Source: Neobacillus rhizophilus
GTDB taxonomy: Bacteria > Bacillota > Bacilli > Bacillales > Cytobacillaceae
NCBI RefSeq assembly: GCF_018343535.1
Contig: NZ_JAGYPF010000003.1
Location: 310,001 to 374,000 of the forward strand
DNA length: 64,000 nucleotides
Reading direction: 5' to 3'
Both the position numbers and the translations under genes were made by a program. The notes beneath the pieces were generated by a model that ran no database searches, was not told the DNA's origin, and saw only the letters and a program-made list of their open reading frames with translations. This document shows, piece by piece, positions 33,086 to 42,176 of the stretch; positions within the stretch are counted from its first letter, which is position 1, and every line of letters starts with the position of its first letter.

Positions 33086-34060
33086 TTATGACAGCCTTTG
33101 TTTAATATTTATACATTCCTGAAAAAATTTTTCAGGCTCTTCAAAGTTCAGCAGATGGGCCGAGTTTTCAAACCAAACGAATTCTTTCTGCGGGCATTGC
33201 AGTACATCAAAATATTGCTTGGCCAGCTGCGATGGTGTTTGATAATCCTGCCTGCCGGCAAAAATGTAAACCGGCACCTCCAACTTCGCCGCATTCGTTA
33301 TGAAATCTACCGCCAAAAGCTCTTCCCACATGGTCTCCAAACAAAATCTTCCCGCTTTTATATAAGAAAACCAGTCCTTCAGTGTATATTCCTTGGCAAA
33401 CAGCATGTTGGAATAAATCAAATTAAATTCATTGACCCCGATATAGGAGCCCCCAAACTTTGTCAGCCATTTCCTTTGGACATTTAAGTAGTCCATGTCA
33501 GCAGGATTATAAACAAGCCCTTCTAGTTCCTTAAGAGCTTTCACATTTTTTAGTTCACGGGCCTTGTTCAATGTATATTCATATGATAGCTTTTCCCCCG
33601 CACGCATATCGGCCACCTGGCCAATGCCGATATAGCTAGAGATATATTGCGAACACTTCTGAACAGCCAATATACCAAGGACCGTACCCCATGAATGTCC
33701 TACGAGGATCAGCTTTTCCTTTTTGAAACGTTTGAGGAGATATTCGATTAATTGAATAGTGTCGCTTAAAATGATATCAACGGTCAGTTCCTCTTTTCTG
33801 ACATCGGGAGAGTAAGATAATCCTGCCCCTCTTTGGTCCCAATTGACGATTAAGAACTCCTTTTCAAGGTCATTTTGAAATTTGGGAGCGAATCCAATTT
33901 GCGCTGTGCCCGGTCCGCCGTGCAAAAACAGCATAATAGGCTGGTCAACATTTTCCCCTCTGAATAGGACCCATTGCTTTCTGCCGCCAATCATCACCTC
34001 TTCCAAGGATGCAATGGATTCCGTTTGGCTCTGTATCTTTTTCGTTTTCCTTGCGAGCAT
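33086..34060 (-). CDS. Alpha/beta hydrolase, proline-iminopeptidase-like (S33)
   Basis: 324 residues. Oxyanion motif FLHGGPG, WDQRGAGLS, nucleophile elbow GHSWG, and late catalytic His in ENSAHLLNFE; Asp near FAGRQDYQTP. Cap domain with two helices between. Typical of cytosolic S33 aminopeptidases or related esterases. Start ATG at 34060 (MLARK) with GGAG 9 nt upstream; the TTG five codons earlier overlaps that site. Monocistronic. Confidence 0.87.
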   Translation of the reverse strand: MLARKTKKIQSQTESIASLEEVMIGGRKQWVLFRGENVDQPIMLFLHGGPGTAQIGFAPKFQNDLEKEFLIVNWDQRGAGLSYSPDVRKEELTVDIILSDTIQLIEYLLKRFKKEKLILVGHSWGTVLGILAVQKCSQYISSYIGIGQVADMRAGEKLSYEYTLNKARELKNVKALKELEGLVYNPADMDYLNVQRKWLTKFGGSYIGVNEFNLIYSNMLFAKEYTLKDWFSYIKAGRFCLETMWEELLAVDFITNAAKLEVPVYIFAGRQDYQTPSQLAKQYFDVLQCPQKEFVWFENSAHLLNFEEPEKFFQECINIKQRLS

Positions 34061-34208
34061 TTCGCACCACTCCAATAGTCTGGAATTTTTTCCATATCAA
34101 ACCATATTATAAATCCTGTTAACTTCTTTTTATATAAAAATTTAGGCAAAAATTGGTGTTTATGATAAATTTAAGTTTAGGAGATTGCATGATTGGAAGT
34201 GGTTCATT

Positions 34209-34988
34209 GTGTTGGAAAAATTCACCCTTTATATGACATCATTTCAGCAGGATAGAATGATTCGTGTTTTTTTGCCAGAATCCTATCAGAACGGACTGAA
34301 ACGGTATCCCGTTCTCTATATGCACGACGGGCAGAATGTGTTTGAGGATGAAGGTGCTATTAACGGAACTTCATTAGGTTTGAAAAAGTTTTTAGAGGAA
34401 TCTGATCTTGAAATTATCGTGGTTGGGATGGATTTGAATACTGAGGGCGAGGGTCGGATAGACGAATACTGCCCGTGGAAACAAGGAAAGTTAAGTGAGG
34501 AAATATTAGGCTATGCCAGTCCTTCAGGCGGGAAGGGCGAGGACTATTTGGATTTTATTGTCCACGAATTGAAGCCTTTCATCGACCGTAAATACCGGAC
34601 ACTTGAGCATGAATCAGCGATGGCTGGGATTTCGTTAGGAGCGATCATTTCCACTTATGCAGCCTGTTGTTATCCGCAGATATTCAGAAAAATCGCCGTA
34701 CTTTCGCCGGGCTTTTATCGGAACCAAGAAACCTTGGAGGAATTTATTAAACACAGTGACTTATCTGGAATTGAGAAGTTTTACATGGATATTGGTACGA
34801 AAGAAGTTCCGGATGATCCACAGGCAAGCAAGATGTTCTTCGGCCTTGCCAGACAGGTCTATGACCTTTTAAGCAGCCAGATTGGCGATACACGCTTTGT
34901 AAGTGTGGAAGATGCCGAACACCATTATCGTTTCTTCCGGGAGAGAATGCCGGAGATTCTAGCTTACCTATTTTCTGATAGGGTATAA
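34209..34988 (+). CDS. Esterase of the Fes/IroE/esterase-D type
   Basis: About 259 residues. RVFLPESYQNGLKRYPVLYMHDGQN is the family start; nucleophile elbow AGISLGA; catalytic His in DAEHHYRFFRE. Hydrolyses an unknown ester; bacterial homologues act on siderophores, acetyl-sugars or S-formylglutathione, and none of these pathways is evident here. Start likely GTG at 34209 with GGAAGTGG 6 nt before; an earlier in-frame TTG at 34185 is less likely. Stop overlaps the next ATG (TAATG). Confidence 0.85.
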   Translation: MLEKFTLYMTSFQQDRMIRVFLPESYQNGLKRYPVLYMHDGQNVFEDEGAINGTSLGLKKFLEESDLEIIVVGMDLNTEGEGRIDEYCPWKQGKLSEEILGYASPSGGKGEDYLDFIVHELKPFIDRKYRTLEHESAMAGISLGAIISTYAACCYPQIFRKIAVLSPGFYRNQETLEEFIKHSDLSGIEKFYMDIGTKEVPDDPQASKMFFGLARQVYDLLSSQIGDTRFVSVEDAEHHYRFFRERMPEILAYLFSDRV

Positions 34989-35407
34989 TGAAGGAAAAAC
35001 TAGATTTGAGTTCGAGGACAATGATTAGTCAAAACCGTATTATTAAGTTTATTTTCATAGTGATTGGCTTTATTTCGCTTGGCTTGGGGATTATAGGGAT
35101 TGTTTTACCCGTGGTGCCAACAACACCTTTGCTGCTCTTGGCATCCTTTTGCTTCATGAAAGGGTCAGCACGGTTTGAGCGCTGGTTTAAGGGGACAAAC
35201 CTCTATAAACGCCATTTGGAAAGCTTCGTCCGGGAACGGTCGATGACCCTAAAGCAGAAGCTGTCGATTTTGTTGTTTGCGGATGCGATGATTGCGATTC
35301 CTTTTTTCCTTCATCCTAGCTATATCGTGAAAAGCGTGCTGCTGTTAATTGTCATTTATAAGTATTATTATTTTATTTTTAAAATAAAAACCGTTCGGTC
35401 AGATTAA
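34988..35407 (+). CDS. YbaN/DUF454-family membrane protein
   Basis: 139 residues with about four TM helices. LGIIGIVLPVVPTTPLLLLASFCF is cut here to its hallmark VLPVVPTTPLLLLA, and GSARFERWF follows, both diagnostic of DUF454. Role unknown. Translationally coupled to the esterase by TAATG overlap. Confidence 0.88.
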   Translation: MKEKLDLSSRTMISQNRIIKFIFIVIGFISLGLGIIGIVLPVVPTTPLLLLASFCFMKGSARFERWFKGTNLYKRHLESFVRERSMTLKQKLSILLFADAMIAIPFFLHPSYIVKSVLLLIVIYKYYYFIFKIKTVRSD

Positions 35408-35421
35408 GGCTTAAACGAAGA

Positions 35422-35457
35422 AAGACAGGAATGCGCTTCCTGTCTTTTATTTTTTTG
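35422..35457. terminator. Bidirectional terminator
   Basis: AAGACAGGAA-TGCGC-TTCCTGTCTT then TTATTTTTTT, between convergent DUF454 and MazG-like genes. Confidence 0.88.
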
Positions 35458-35830
35458 CTGGCACAACATCCTTGTTACGCCGGTTCTTGACTTCCTCCAT
35501 TTTTGCGTAAAAGGTTTCCTCAAGGTCGAGGCCGAAATAATTATAAAATTTGAGCATGTAGGCTAGGCAGTCAGCCAATTCTTTGCCGATGTCTTCTTTT
35601 ATAAAATCCTTAGACATTTCGAAGGCCTTCCCTTCCTCCATGCCTTCATGGACTAGAGTCCTTGTCATGTTAAAGGCTTTTCTCAGTTCCTCCGCGACCT
35701 CCGCCACTTCTGTTGTCAGCAGCATGTAGTTATTTAAAAGAGAAGCCCTAGCTTCCTCAAAGCTTTCATTGCTGATTTCCCAGTTCATTTCTTTATGGAA
35801 TTGTTTGGCGAATTCCTGGATTTCTTTCAT
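35447..35830 (-). CDS. MazG-like NTP pyrophosphohydrolase
   Basis: 127 residues, all-alpha NTP-PPase fold. EVAEVAEELRKAF and KEDIGKELADCLAYMLKF supply the E-x2-E and E-x2-D metal residues. Probably a house-cleaning dNTP pyrophosphatase. ATG at 35830 with GGAGG 8 nt upstream. Follows the NUDIX gene with a 33-bp gap; both remove aberrant nucleotides, so an operon makes sense. Confidence 0.85.
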   Translation of the reverse strand: MKEIQEFAKQFHKEMNWEISNESFEEARASLLNNYMLLTTEVAEVAEELRKAFNMTRTLVHEGMEEGKAFEMSKDFIKEDIGKELADCLAYMLKFYNYFGLDLEETFYAKMEEVKNRRNKDVVPAKK

Positions 35831-35863
35831 GGCTGCGTCCTCCGATTTCATTTTTTCTACTGT

Positions 35864-36304
35864 TTAAAACGAGGCAATTCCCTTATATTCGTTTTGAGCA
35901 AATTGTAGGAAATAAGCGATATTCCCGTCCCCTGCCATTTTCGGGTTGGAGGCATCCAGTAAATGGTTGTTTTTTATATGCAGCCATTCTAACGTGCCTT
36001 CATCCATTGTTTTCTTTGTGGAATAGGGTTCAATGTTCCTGTTCAATACGAAGTAATAGACATGTAGTTTTACTCCTGCCTTAAATTCCAGCGTGGTTAA
36101 ATGACTAGATATTTGAATATCAGACTTTTTTAAACCCGTTTCCTCCTGAAGTTCCTGAAACATGGCTTGCACCGGATCCTCGCCAATTTCTATTTTTCCA
36201 CCTACACCATTGTAAAGATATTGGTAAGGCGGCTTGCTTCTTTTTAACATTAAGACGCGATCCATTGTGTAATTAAATGCAAAGCCGACTACGTACTGCT
36301 TCAT
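35864..36304 (-). CDS. NUDIX hydrolase (MutT/8-oxo-dGTPase-like)
   Basis: 146 residues with an intact NUDIX box GGKIEIGEDPVQAMFQEL ending in QEETGL. The NGVGGKIE start and the YYFVLNR strand are like MutT/MTH1-type proteins. Upstream partner of the MazG-like gene. Confidence 0.9.
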   Translation of the reverse strand: MKQYVVGFAFNYTMDRVLMLKRSKPPYQYLYNGVGGKIEIGEDPVQAMFQELQEETGLKKSDIQISSHLTTLEFKAGVKLHVYYFVLNRNIEPYSTKKTMDEGTLEWLHIKNNHLLDASNPKMAGDGNIAYFLQFAQNEYKGIASF

Positions 36305-36395
36305 TTTTGATAACTTCCTTTAACATTTATATATGCTTGCTTAACTTTATCAGAAAAAGGTTCTTCTTTCATTTATTCTATACCCAAATTAAGCC

Positions 36396-36467
36396 AAGAA
36401 AGCGTTTGACAAGGATGGAAAATTTATCTTATTATAAGATAGTTAATTTGTTTAGTGAACTAATTAA
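36396..36467 (+). promoter_or_regulatory. gntP promoter with cre-like site and palindrome
   Basis: TTGACA (36406-36411), 18-bp spacer, TATTAT (36430-36435). AGAAAGCGTTTGACA overlaps the -35 and resembles a CcpA cre box. A 25-bp imperfect palindrome (36443-36467, outer arms TTAATT/AATTAA) covers the probable start of transcription. Confidence 0.5.
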
Positions 36468-36554
36468 TTTGTAATTTGAAAAGGATTACACCTTGTAGTG
36501 GGAAGTATCAACATTAGTTGATTCTATATAAATGTTTTAAGGAGGAAGTTAATT

Positions 36555-37892
36555 TTGGAATGGTTACAAAATTCACTGCCGATTATCTGGGTAGCGGTGG
36601 GAGTAGCATTGCTTTTAGTTTTAAATATGAAATTTAAGCTGAACGGCGCTCTTGCCCTGTTAATTGCGGCAATATTTGTCGGCATCATGAATGGCTTATC
36701 ACTACCTGAAGTAGTAGATACCATTAAAAAAGGCCTTGGCGGCACACTTGGAAGCTTAACTCTTATCATTGGATTTGGGGCCGTGCTAGGTAAATTGATG
36801 GTAGACTCTGGTGCTGCCCAGCGGGTTGCATCGACACTGCTAAACAAATTTGGTGTAAAAAATGTTCAGTGGGCTATTTTGCTTGTTGGTGCCATTTTCG
36901 GTGTTTCTGTTTTCTATGAGGTAGCCTTCATCATCCTGGCTCCGCTTGTTATTAGTATCGCTGTTGAGGCAAAAACGCCTTACTTACGTCTTGGAGTCAC
37001 AATGGTTGCAGCCGCTACAATGGCTCATAGCATCTTCCCGCCGCAGCCTGGTCCGGTTGCCCTGATTTCTGCTTATGGTGCGGATATGGGAATGGTTTAT
37101 CTTTTAGGACTTGTAGTGGTCATTCCAGCTGTTATTTGCTCTGGTATCATTTTTCCGAAATTAATGAAAAATGTGGATCGTCCTGTTCCTCCTTTATTGA
37201 AAAAAACAAAAGAGTTTACGGATGATGAAATGCCAGGATTTGCTGTAAGTTTGATTGTACCGTTAATTCCTGCAATCATTATTACTGCCGCAACCATTCT
37301 TAATTTCTTTATTAAAAAGGACTCAACCGCCTATCAAATTATCAACTTCTTCGGAAGTGCGGAAATCAGTATGATGGTTGCGGTTTTAATAGCGATTTAT
37401 GTATTTGGAATCCGCGTCGGCCGCACAATGCCGGAAATTATGAAATCGTTCTCGGGCGCCATCGAAGGCATTGCGATGATTATCTTTATTGTGGGTGCGG
37501 GCGGTGCGTTTAAACAGATTATTCTTGACTCTGGTGTCGGCGATTATATTGCCAAAATGATGGAACACACAAGCATTTCTCCGCTTATCATGGCATGGTT
37601 TATTACAGCACTGATTCGCCTTGCTACCGGTACAGGCGTGGTGTCCGCGATTACAGCTGCGGGGATTGTCGGGCCACTAATGCATCAGTTTGATGTTAAC
37701 CCAGCTTTAATGGTATTGGCTACGGCTGCCGGAAGTAACACGATTACACACGTGAACGATGCATCGTTCTGGTTGTTTAAGGAATATTTTAATCTTTCCA
37801 TTAAGGATACTTTGAAATCATGGGGGCTTTTATTGTTCATTAACTCCATTGTTGGTCTTGCGATTGTTTTAATTTTGGATATCTTTATTTAG
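36555..37892 (+). CDS. gntP: GntP-family permease (gluconate/organic acid:H+ symporter)
   Basis: 445 residues, about 12-14 TM helices. Family segments: GFGAVLGKLMVDSGAAQRVA, FFYEVAFIILAP-like VFYEVAFIILAPL, HSIFPPQPGPVAL, and RLATGTGVVSAITAAG followed by the asparagine-rich SNTITHVNDASFW. Imports gluconate or a related sugar acid. TTG start with GGAGG 9 nt upstream. No gluconate kinase or dehydrogenase is adjacent, so the exact substrate is open. Regulatory sites at 36396-36467 suggest carbon catabolite repression. Confidence 0.92.
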   Translation: MEWLQNSLPIIWVAVGVALLLVLNMKFKLNGALALLIAAIFVGIMNGLSLPEVVDTIKKGLGGTLGSLTLIIGFGAVLGKLMVDSGAAQRVASTLLNKFGVKNVQWAILLVGAIFGVSVFYEVAFIILAPLVISIAVEAKTPYLRLGVTMVAAATMAHSIFPPQPGPVALISAYGADMGMVYLLGLVVVIPAVICSGIIFPKLMKNVDRPVPPLLKKTKEFTDDEMPGFAVSLIVPLIPAIIITAATILNFFIKKDSTAYQIINFFGSAEISMMVAVLIAIYVFGIRVGRTMPEIMKSFSGAIEGIAMIIFIVGAGGAFKQIILDSGVGDYIAKMMEHTSISPLIMAWFITALIRLATGTGVVSAITAAGIVGPLMHQFDVNPALMVLATAAGSNTITHVNDASFWLFKEYFNLSIKDTLKSWGLLLFINSIVGLAIVLILDIFI

Positions 37893-37916
37893 TAGTGTAA
37901 TAGATTTTTTAGTTTT

Positions 37917-37951
37917 CTGTCCTCATAGGTTGCTATGAGGACAGTTTTTTT
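37917..37951 (+). terminator. Terminator of gntP
   Basis: CTGTCCTCATAG-GTTG-CTATGAGGACAG then TTTTTTT. Confidence 0.93.
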
Positions 37952-37954
37952 ATA

Positions 37955-38100
37955 GTGTTGGCAGCGCCAGTCCTCAGACGGCTCCCAACGAGGACACTTT
38001 TGAGGTTTTTCTGCGTCGTCTTTGCCTTTGGAATCCTCTCTTCGGACAGTTCTCCTATTCTGCATAGCAGTTTTGTCCCCTAATCCCATCCCAAATTTCT
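37955..38100. other. GC-richer intergenic segment of unknown nature
   Basis: Unlike the surrounding A+T-rich spacers; contains GTCCTC...GAGGAC and GAGGACAC...GTCTTTG. A 66-codon open frame on the minus strand has no ribosome site and highly charged, low-complexity content, so I do not call it a gene. Confidence 0.3.
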
Positions 38101-38105
38101 ATTAA

Positions 38106-38729
38106 TCAATACATCCTCTTAGCATAGCTTTCCTCGAGACTTTTTTGAATGGTATCAACACTGGAGCCAGGGAGTTTAGCGTGTTCAAACAGAATATTTG
38201 CCGCAGATGGGAGATTTTCTTTTTCAAGCCAGGACTCTGTATCCCATAGCCCTGAGCGTTTTAGGGCTTTTGCGCAATGAATGAAACACTCTTCTACTTC
38301 CACCCCAATCCCTAAAAGAGGCTTCCGCCCGGCAACCGCCATCTTCTCAAGCAGCTCGTCATCTCTGACTATACAAGCTTTCCCATTTACCCTTAGTGTC
38401 TCTCCCAACCCCGGTATGAAAAACTGCAGTCCAACTCTGGGATTGGATAAAATATTTCGCAAAGAATCTACCCTTTTGTTGCCTGGCCGCTCCGGTATCA
38501 CGAACTGTTTTTCATTTAAGACATGGACAAACCCGTGCCGGTCTCCACGTGGGGAAACATCACAAAACCCCTCCTTGTCAGCAGTAGCCATCACCAAAAA
38601 TGGCGATTTTGAAAGAAATTCCACGCAATGATAGTCTAGATGGTGAATGACCTTTTTGGAAGCCAGTTCACTCGGTGTTCCCAGTAATGACCGCAGTTCT
38701 GCCTCAGTTTCTATAATATCTTTAAACAA
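38106..38729 (-). CDS. Pyridoxamine-5'-phosphate-oxidase-family flavoprotein (MSMEG_1061 type)
   Basis: 207 residues. FMN-binding split-barrel with FLVMATADKEGFCDVSPRGD, PERPGNKRVDSLRNIL and GLQFFIPGLGETLRVNG, the signature of the MSMEG_1061-like PPOX group; a C-terminal helical part ends near residue 200. Likely an F420- or FMN-dependent reductase of unknown substrate. Twelve bases downstream of the LysR gene and probably cotranscribed with it. Confidence 0.87.
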   Translation of the reverse strand: MFKDIIETEAELRSLLGTPSELASKKVIHHLDYHCVEFLSKSPFLVMATADKEGFCDVSPRGDRHGFVHVLNEKQFVIPERPGNKRVDSLRNILSNPRVGLQFFIPGLGETLRVNGKACIVRDDELLEKMAVAGRKPLLGIGVEVEECFIHCAKALKRSGLWDTESWLEKENLPSAANILFEHAKLPGSSVDTIQKSLEESYAKRMY

Positions 38730-38741
38730 AATTTCATCCCC

Positions 38742-39596
38742 TTAACGTTTTTTAAAAAATGGATATAATGCTTTTCCAGTTGTGATCGAATTTGCAATCA
38801 GCGAAATTGTCCGTTTGGCTAAAGAGTGGTTTAAGGGTATGGCTTTAACAAATGAGTTCCCCAGATTCTTGATACTCATTTCTGGTACCACAGTAATCCC
38901 AGACCCTGCCGCAACGTATCCGATTAAAAAATCACCAAAATCTATCTCTCTAATAATCTTAAGCTCCTTCTCCTGTTCATGGAACATCCTGCTGACACTC
39001 TCCCTAATCGTGCAAAACGGAGGATACAATACAAACTCTTCGTCACTAATCTCTTCAATTTGAACGGACTGTTTTCCAGAAAGTTGATGAGAAGTGCGCA
39101 GGATCGCATATAAAGGCTCTTCAAAAATTTCCTTTTGCCAATAAGATTTATTGACCGGCATTTCTTCAATGATGGCGGCATCGATTTCCCCATTTTTTAG
39201 GAGTTCAAATACTTCTTGAGAGGCATTCTTTATAACAACCTCCACTTGAATCCCATTCTCCTTCAATTTTAAGATTCGGGACGGGATATAATTGCCGGCC
39301 AAACTTGGCAAGGTTCCAATTCTATAACTTCTTATTTCCTTCAAACAGTTAAGATCATTTTGAAGAATCGATAGATCACCAAGAATTTGCGGCAGCCTTT
39401 TGTAAACTAACTCTCCTGCCTCGGTAAGAACGACTCCTGATGTGGACCGCACTAATAACGGCGCATCAAAGAAATCTTCTAATTTTCGAATTTGCTTGCT
39501 TAATGCCGGCTGCGATATATTAAGACGCTCACTTGCCTTGGATAGACTTTTTTGATTGACCGTTTCTACAAAACTTCGAAAGTAATCAATATTCAT
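38742..39596 (-). CDS. LysR-family transcriptional regulator
   Basis: 284 residues. Winged HTH at 1-60 (KASERLNISQPALSKQIRKLE), linker helix, effector domain with GTLPSLAGNYIP and AGSGITVVPE. It stands upstream of the PPOX gene on the same strand and diverges from the cupin gene, so either could be its target. The inducer is unknown. Confidence 0.9.
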   Translation of the reverse strand: MNIDYFRSFVETVNQKSLSKASERLNISQPALSKQIRKLEDFFDAPLLVRSTSGVVLTEAGELVYKRLPQILGDLSILQNDLNCLKEIRSYRIGTLPSLAGNYIPSRILKLKENGIQVEVVIKNASQEVFELLKNGEIDAAIIEEMPVNKSYWQKEIFEEPLYAILRTSHQLSGKQSVQIEEISDEEFVLYPPFCTIRESVSRMFHEQEKELKIIREIDFGDFLIGYVAAGSGITVVPEMSIKNLGNSFVKAIPLNHSLAKRTISLIANSITTGKALYPFFKKR

Positions 39597-39730
39597 ATAG
39601 CGCGCTCATCCTTTTTTAGCCCTTTTGAACATTTTACCATTTTAGATAAACATCGGAAATTATCAAACTATCTGTCTAATGAAAGGTAGTATAATGTATG
39701 TACAAGTAGTGGTGAATGGAGGTAGAAACA

Positions 39731-40069
39731 ATGAAACGAAGCAAATCTAATGCGGAACACTACATTTGGGGACAAAAATGTGACGGCTGGCATTTGGTGA
39801 AGGATGCAAATTTGAGTATTATTCATGAACGCATGCCTCCCAATACTGCTGAAGAAAGACATTACCATGTTCATGCTTGGCAATTCTTTTTCATTTTGTC
39901 CGGAACCGCCACCCTTGAAGTTGATGGAAAACGAGTGATTCTCGAACAAATGGAAGGTTATGAGGTGCCGCCAATGGTGCCTCATCAAATTTTCAACGAG
40001 ACAGACAATGACATTGAATTTCTAGTCACTTCCCAGCCCAATAGCCGGGGAGACAGAATTTCATTGTAA
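39731..40069 (+). CDS. Small cupin-domain protein
   Basis: 112 residues, one cupin barrel. Metal motifs RHYHVHAWQFFFILSG (His residues of cupin motif 1, partly changed) and VPPMVPHQIFNETD (motif 2). Could be an isomerase, dioxygenase or sugar-binding sensor. ATG at 39731 has GGAGG 8 nt upstream; -10-like TATAAT at 39690. Divergent from the LysR gene. Confidence 0.85.
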   Translation: MKRSKSNAEHYIWGQKCDGWHLVKDANLSIIHERMPPNTAEERHYHVHAWQFFFILSGTATLEVDGKRVILEQMEGYEVPPMVPHQIFNETDNDIEFLVTSQPNSRGDRISL

Positions 40070-40071
40070 AA

Positions 40072-40100
40072 AAAGTCACGAGTGATTTACTCGTGACTTT
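40072..40100. terminator. Bidirectional terminator
   Basis: AAAGTCACGAGT-GATTT-ACTCGTGACTTT between cupin and MBL genes. Confidence 0.9.
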
Positions 40101-40104
40101 ACCT

Positions 40105-40866
40105 TTAAAACCCAAAAATCTCTCCGTTAGACGGGACCGTTACATTAGCTAAGCCATTTTTTGCAATATATCCCCTCAATTCTTCCCTGCTCAACAGGCA
40201 ATGGTTCCACGACTCCATGTGAACCACAATAATTTTGGAGGACGGGGCCTCTTTACTTACTCTTTCAATATCATTGATTCCCATAGTAATCGGATCACCT
40301 GTCAAAAACTGCGCCTCCCCGCCATTTAAAATGATGATTTCAGGCGAGCGTTCCTTCAAGGCCTCCTGAACTTCATCGCACCAAATGGTGTCTCCGGCAA
40401 TATACAGGGAAGGCTCTCCCGCAGACTCCATAATAAACCCGGATACAGGTCCCATCTGATTGCCTAATTCACCAGTTCCGTGCTGCCCTCCCGTTCTAGT
40501 AAAGCGGATCCCGTTCCAGTTCTCTTCTTCCTTAATGTTTGTTACGTTGGAAAAACCAAACCCACGCAGCTTTTCTTCATCTTCGGGCTGGCAAAAAATC
40601 TTTAAATCCTTCGGAATGGTTTTGATTGCGGCATCATCAAAGTGGTCGCGATGGGAATGAGTCAGTATGACCGCATCAATGCCTTCAAGGATGTTTTCGA
40701 TGGGGAACGGTAATTCTACTAAGGGATTTTTGCAAGTATTGGCTGCATTCGCTACCGGGTCCATTTCTCCTTTAGAACTGAACATCGGGTCCACTAAGAA
40801 ATGATATTCATTCATGTTGATTTTAACCGTCGCATGCCTGATTAATTGAATTTTCAAAGGTATCAC
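40105..40866 (-). CDS. UlaG-like MBL-fold hydrolase (1)
   Basis: 253 residues. LIRHATVKINMNEYHFLVDP is represented by the start IQLIRHATVKI and FLVDPMFS; metal motif THSHRDHFD; YIAGDTIWC and VVHMESWNH give further ligands. Similar to lactonase/phosphodiesterase members of the UlaG group. 12-bp gap to the upstream MBL gene, so an operon of two related hydrolases. Confidence 0.87.
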   Translation of the reverse strand: MIPLKIQLIRHATVKINMNEYHFLVDPMFSSKGEMDPVANAANTCKNPLVELPFPIENILEGIDAVILTHSHRDHFDDAAIKTIPKDLKIFCQPEDEEKLRGFGFSNVTNIKEEENWNGIRFTRTGGQHGTGELGNQMGPVSGFIMESAGEPSLYIAGDTIWCDEVQEALKERSPEIIILNGGEAQFLTGDPITMGINDIERVSKEAPSSKIIVVHMESWNHCLLSREELRGYIAKNGLANVTVPSNGEIFGF

Positions 40867-40878
40867 TCCTGTTTGTTT

Positions 40879-41673
40879 TTATTTGGCAGATTGTTTTATC
40901 GTGTCTCCAAGAAAATGGGATTCATTTGGACGTAATATTTTTATATTAACACCTAGTTCATTGCCTCGTTGTATTAACCTTTCCACCACATTTTCTGCTT
41001 CGATATAAAATGGAGGATTATTAAACGTCCCATAATGAATCGGAACCAGATATTCAGCACTTAATATTTTTGCTGCTTCAACTGCCTCCTCAGGCGTCAA
41101 ACAGGCTGGCAAACTGCTTTGTGCTTTCAAACCAGCAACATGGAGGATGGGGCCGTTTACCGGAAGGCATGCAACATGGATTGGTCCATATTGCTGCTCC
41201 ATCCGCCACCAAAACCCATGCCACTGTGTATCCCCGCAGTGGACAATCGTATGGACTCCGTCATTTACAATCCACGAAACCTGCGGGGAACCAAACCCAT
41301 CAACTGAATAAAAGGCCGAAACCTTTACATGATTTACGATAAAATCCTCATTTGGACTGACTCCGATTACGTTTTTAAATCCACATTTAGCAGCATAACT
41401 CTCAGATTCCTTTGGAAGATAAAGTTGAACATCATCACCAAAGCTATCCAAGACCGATTGATAATCAAAATGATCCGGATGGAAATGGGTAACCAAAATA
41501 GCATCGGGCCTTTTGATGGTCCATAGTGAAACTAAAGGCTCTAATGGTTCGCCTAATTTAGCAGCGAGCGGCCGGTCCTGTCCCTTAATTGGCGCCCCTA
41601 GCGGATCAAAAAGGATTGAAGTTCCATTTGATTCCATTACCACCGTTGCCCATGACAGTTTTTTTAACTCCAT
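40879..41673 (-). CDS. UlaG-like MBL-fold hydrolase (2)
   Basis: 264 residues. LSWATVVMESNGTSILFDP start, metal motif THFHPDHFD, VHCGDTQWHG, and late metal His in VPIHYGTFNNPPF. Paralogue of the downstream gene by fold but low in sequence identity; substrates unknown. First gene of the pair. Confidence 0.87.
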   Translation of the reverse strand: MELKKLSWATVVMESNGTSILFDPLGAPIKGQDRPLAAKLGEPLEPLVSLWTIKRPDAILVTHFHPDHFDYQSVLDSFGDDVQLYLPKESESYAAKCGFKNVIGVSPNEDFIVNHVKVSAFYSVDGFGSPQVSWIVNDGVHTIVHCGDTQWHGFWWRMEQQYGPIHVACLPVNGPILHVAGLKAQSSLPACLTPEEAVEAAKILSAEYLVPIHYGTFNNPPFYIEAENVVERLIQRGNELGVNIKILRPNESHFLGDTIKQSAK

Positions 41674-41886
41674 AAAAGTAACCCCCTAAATCTATATTAT
41701 CTTTATGTTACACCGTTGCATTATCTGGAAGAAAATACAAATCTGTTATAGGGTTATAACTTTTCATTATTGGGTTTAATTGTATAGAACGGACTAAATA
41801 GGGCTTTTTCTTTAGATGGCACGGTGAATCTTTCTTTTATCTTTAGAACAGAATGATACGAGAGGCATTCCAAGGGAGGTGGTCAT

Positions 41887-42132
41887 TTGAACAAGATTAT
41901 CTTACCATTAATAACCATTATCATCTTTTGGTTTTTCCTGTTCGGAATACGGCTGCTTGGTTATTTTGCGTCCATCTCTGAAAAAGGATTTCGCGCTACG
42001 GAATGCGGATCCGACGGCTGTAGTGATGCGGTTTTCTTACTTGGTACCATTTGGACCTTTTCATTTTTTATTGTCATTCCTCTTATCCTTCCAGTTGCTC
42101 TTGTTATTTATTGGGGTTATAAAAAGCATTAA
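41887..42132 (+). CDS. Small two-helix membrane protein
   Basis: 81 residues, TM helices about 4-28 and 48-75 with a polar loop containing two Cys (CGSDGC). TTG start behind GGGAGGTGG. Unrecognised; a terminator follows. Confidence 0.65.
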   Translation: MNKIILPLITIIIFWFFLFGIRLLGYFASISEKGFRATECGSDGCSDAVFLLGTIWTFSFFIVIPLILPVALVIYWGYKKH

Positions 42133-42167
42133 AAAATGCTTTACCTCATTTAGAAGTAAAGCATTTT
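42133..42167. terminator. Bidirectional terminator
   Basis: AAAATGCTTTAC / GTAAAGCATTTT stem between convergent genes. Confidence 0.88.
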
Positions 42168-42176
42168 CACGCGTCC

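Noticed and set aside
37889-38089. 66-codon minus-strand frame
   Set aside because: No ribosome site, charged low-complexity content, and it covers the gntP terminator.
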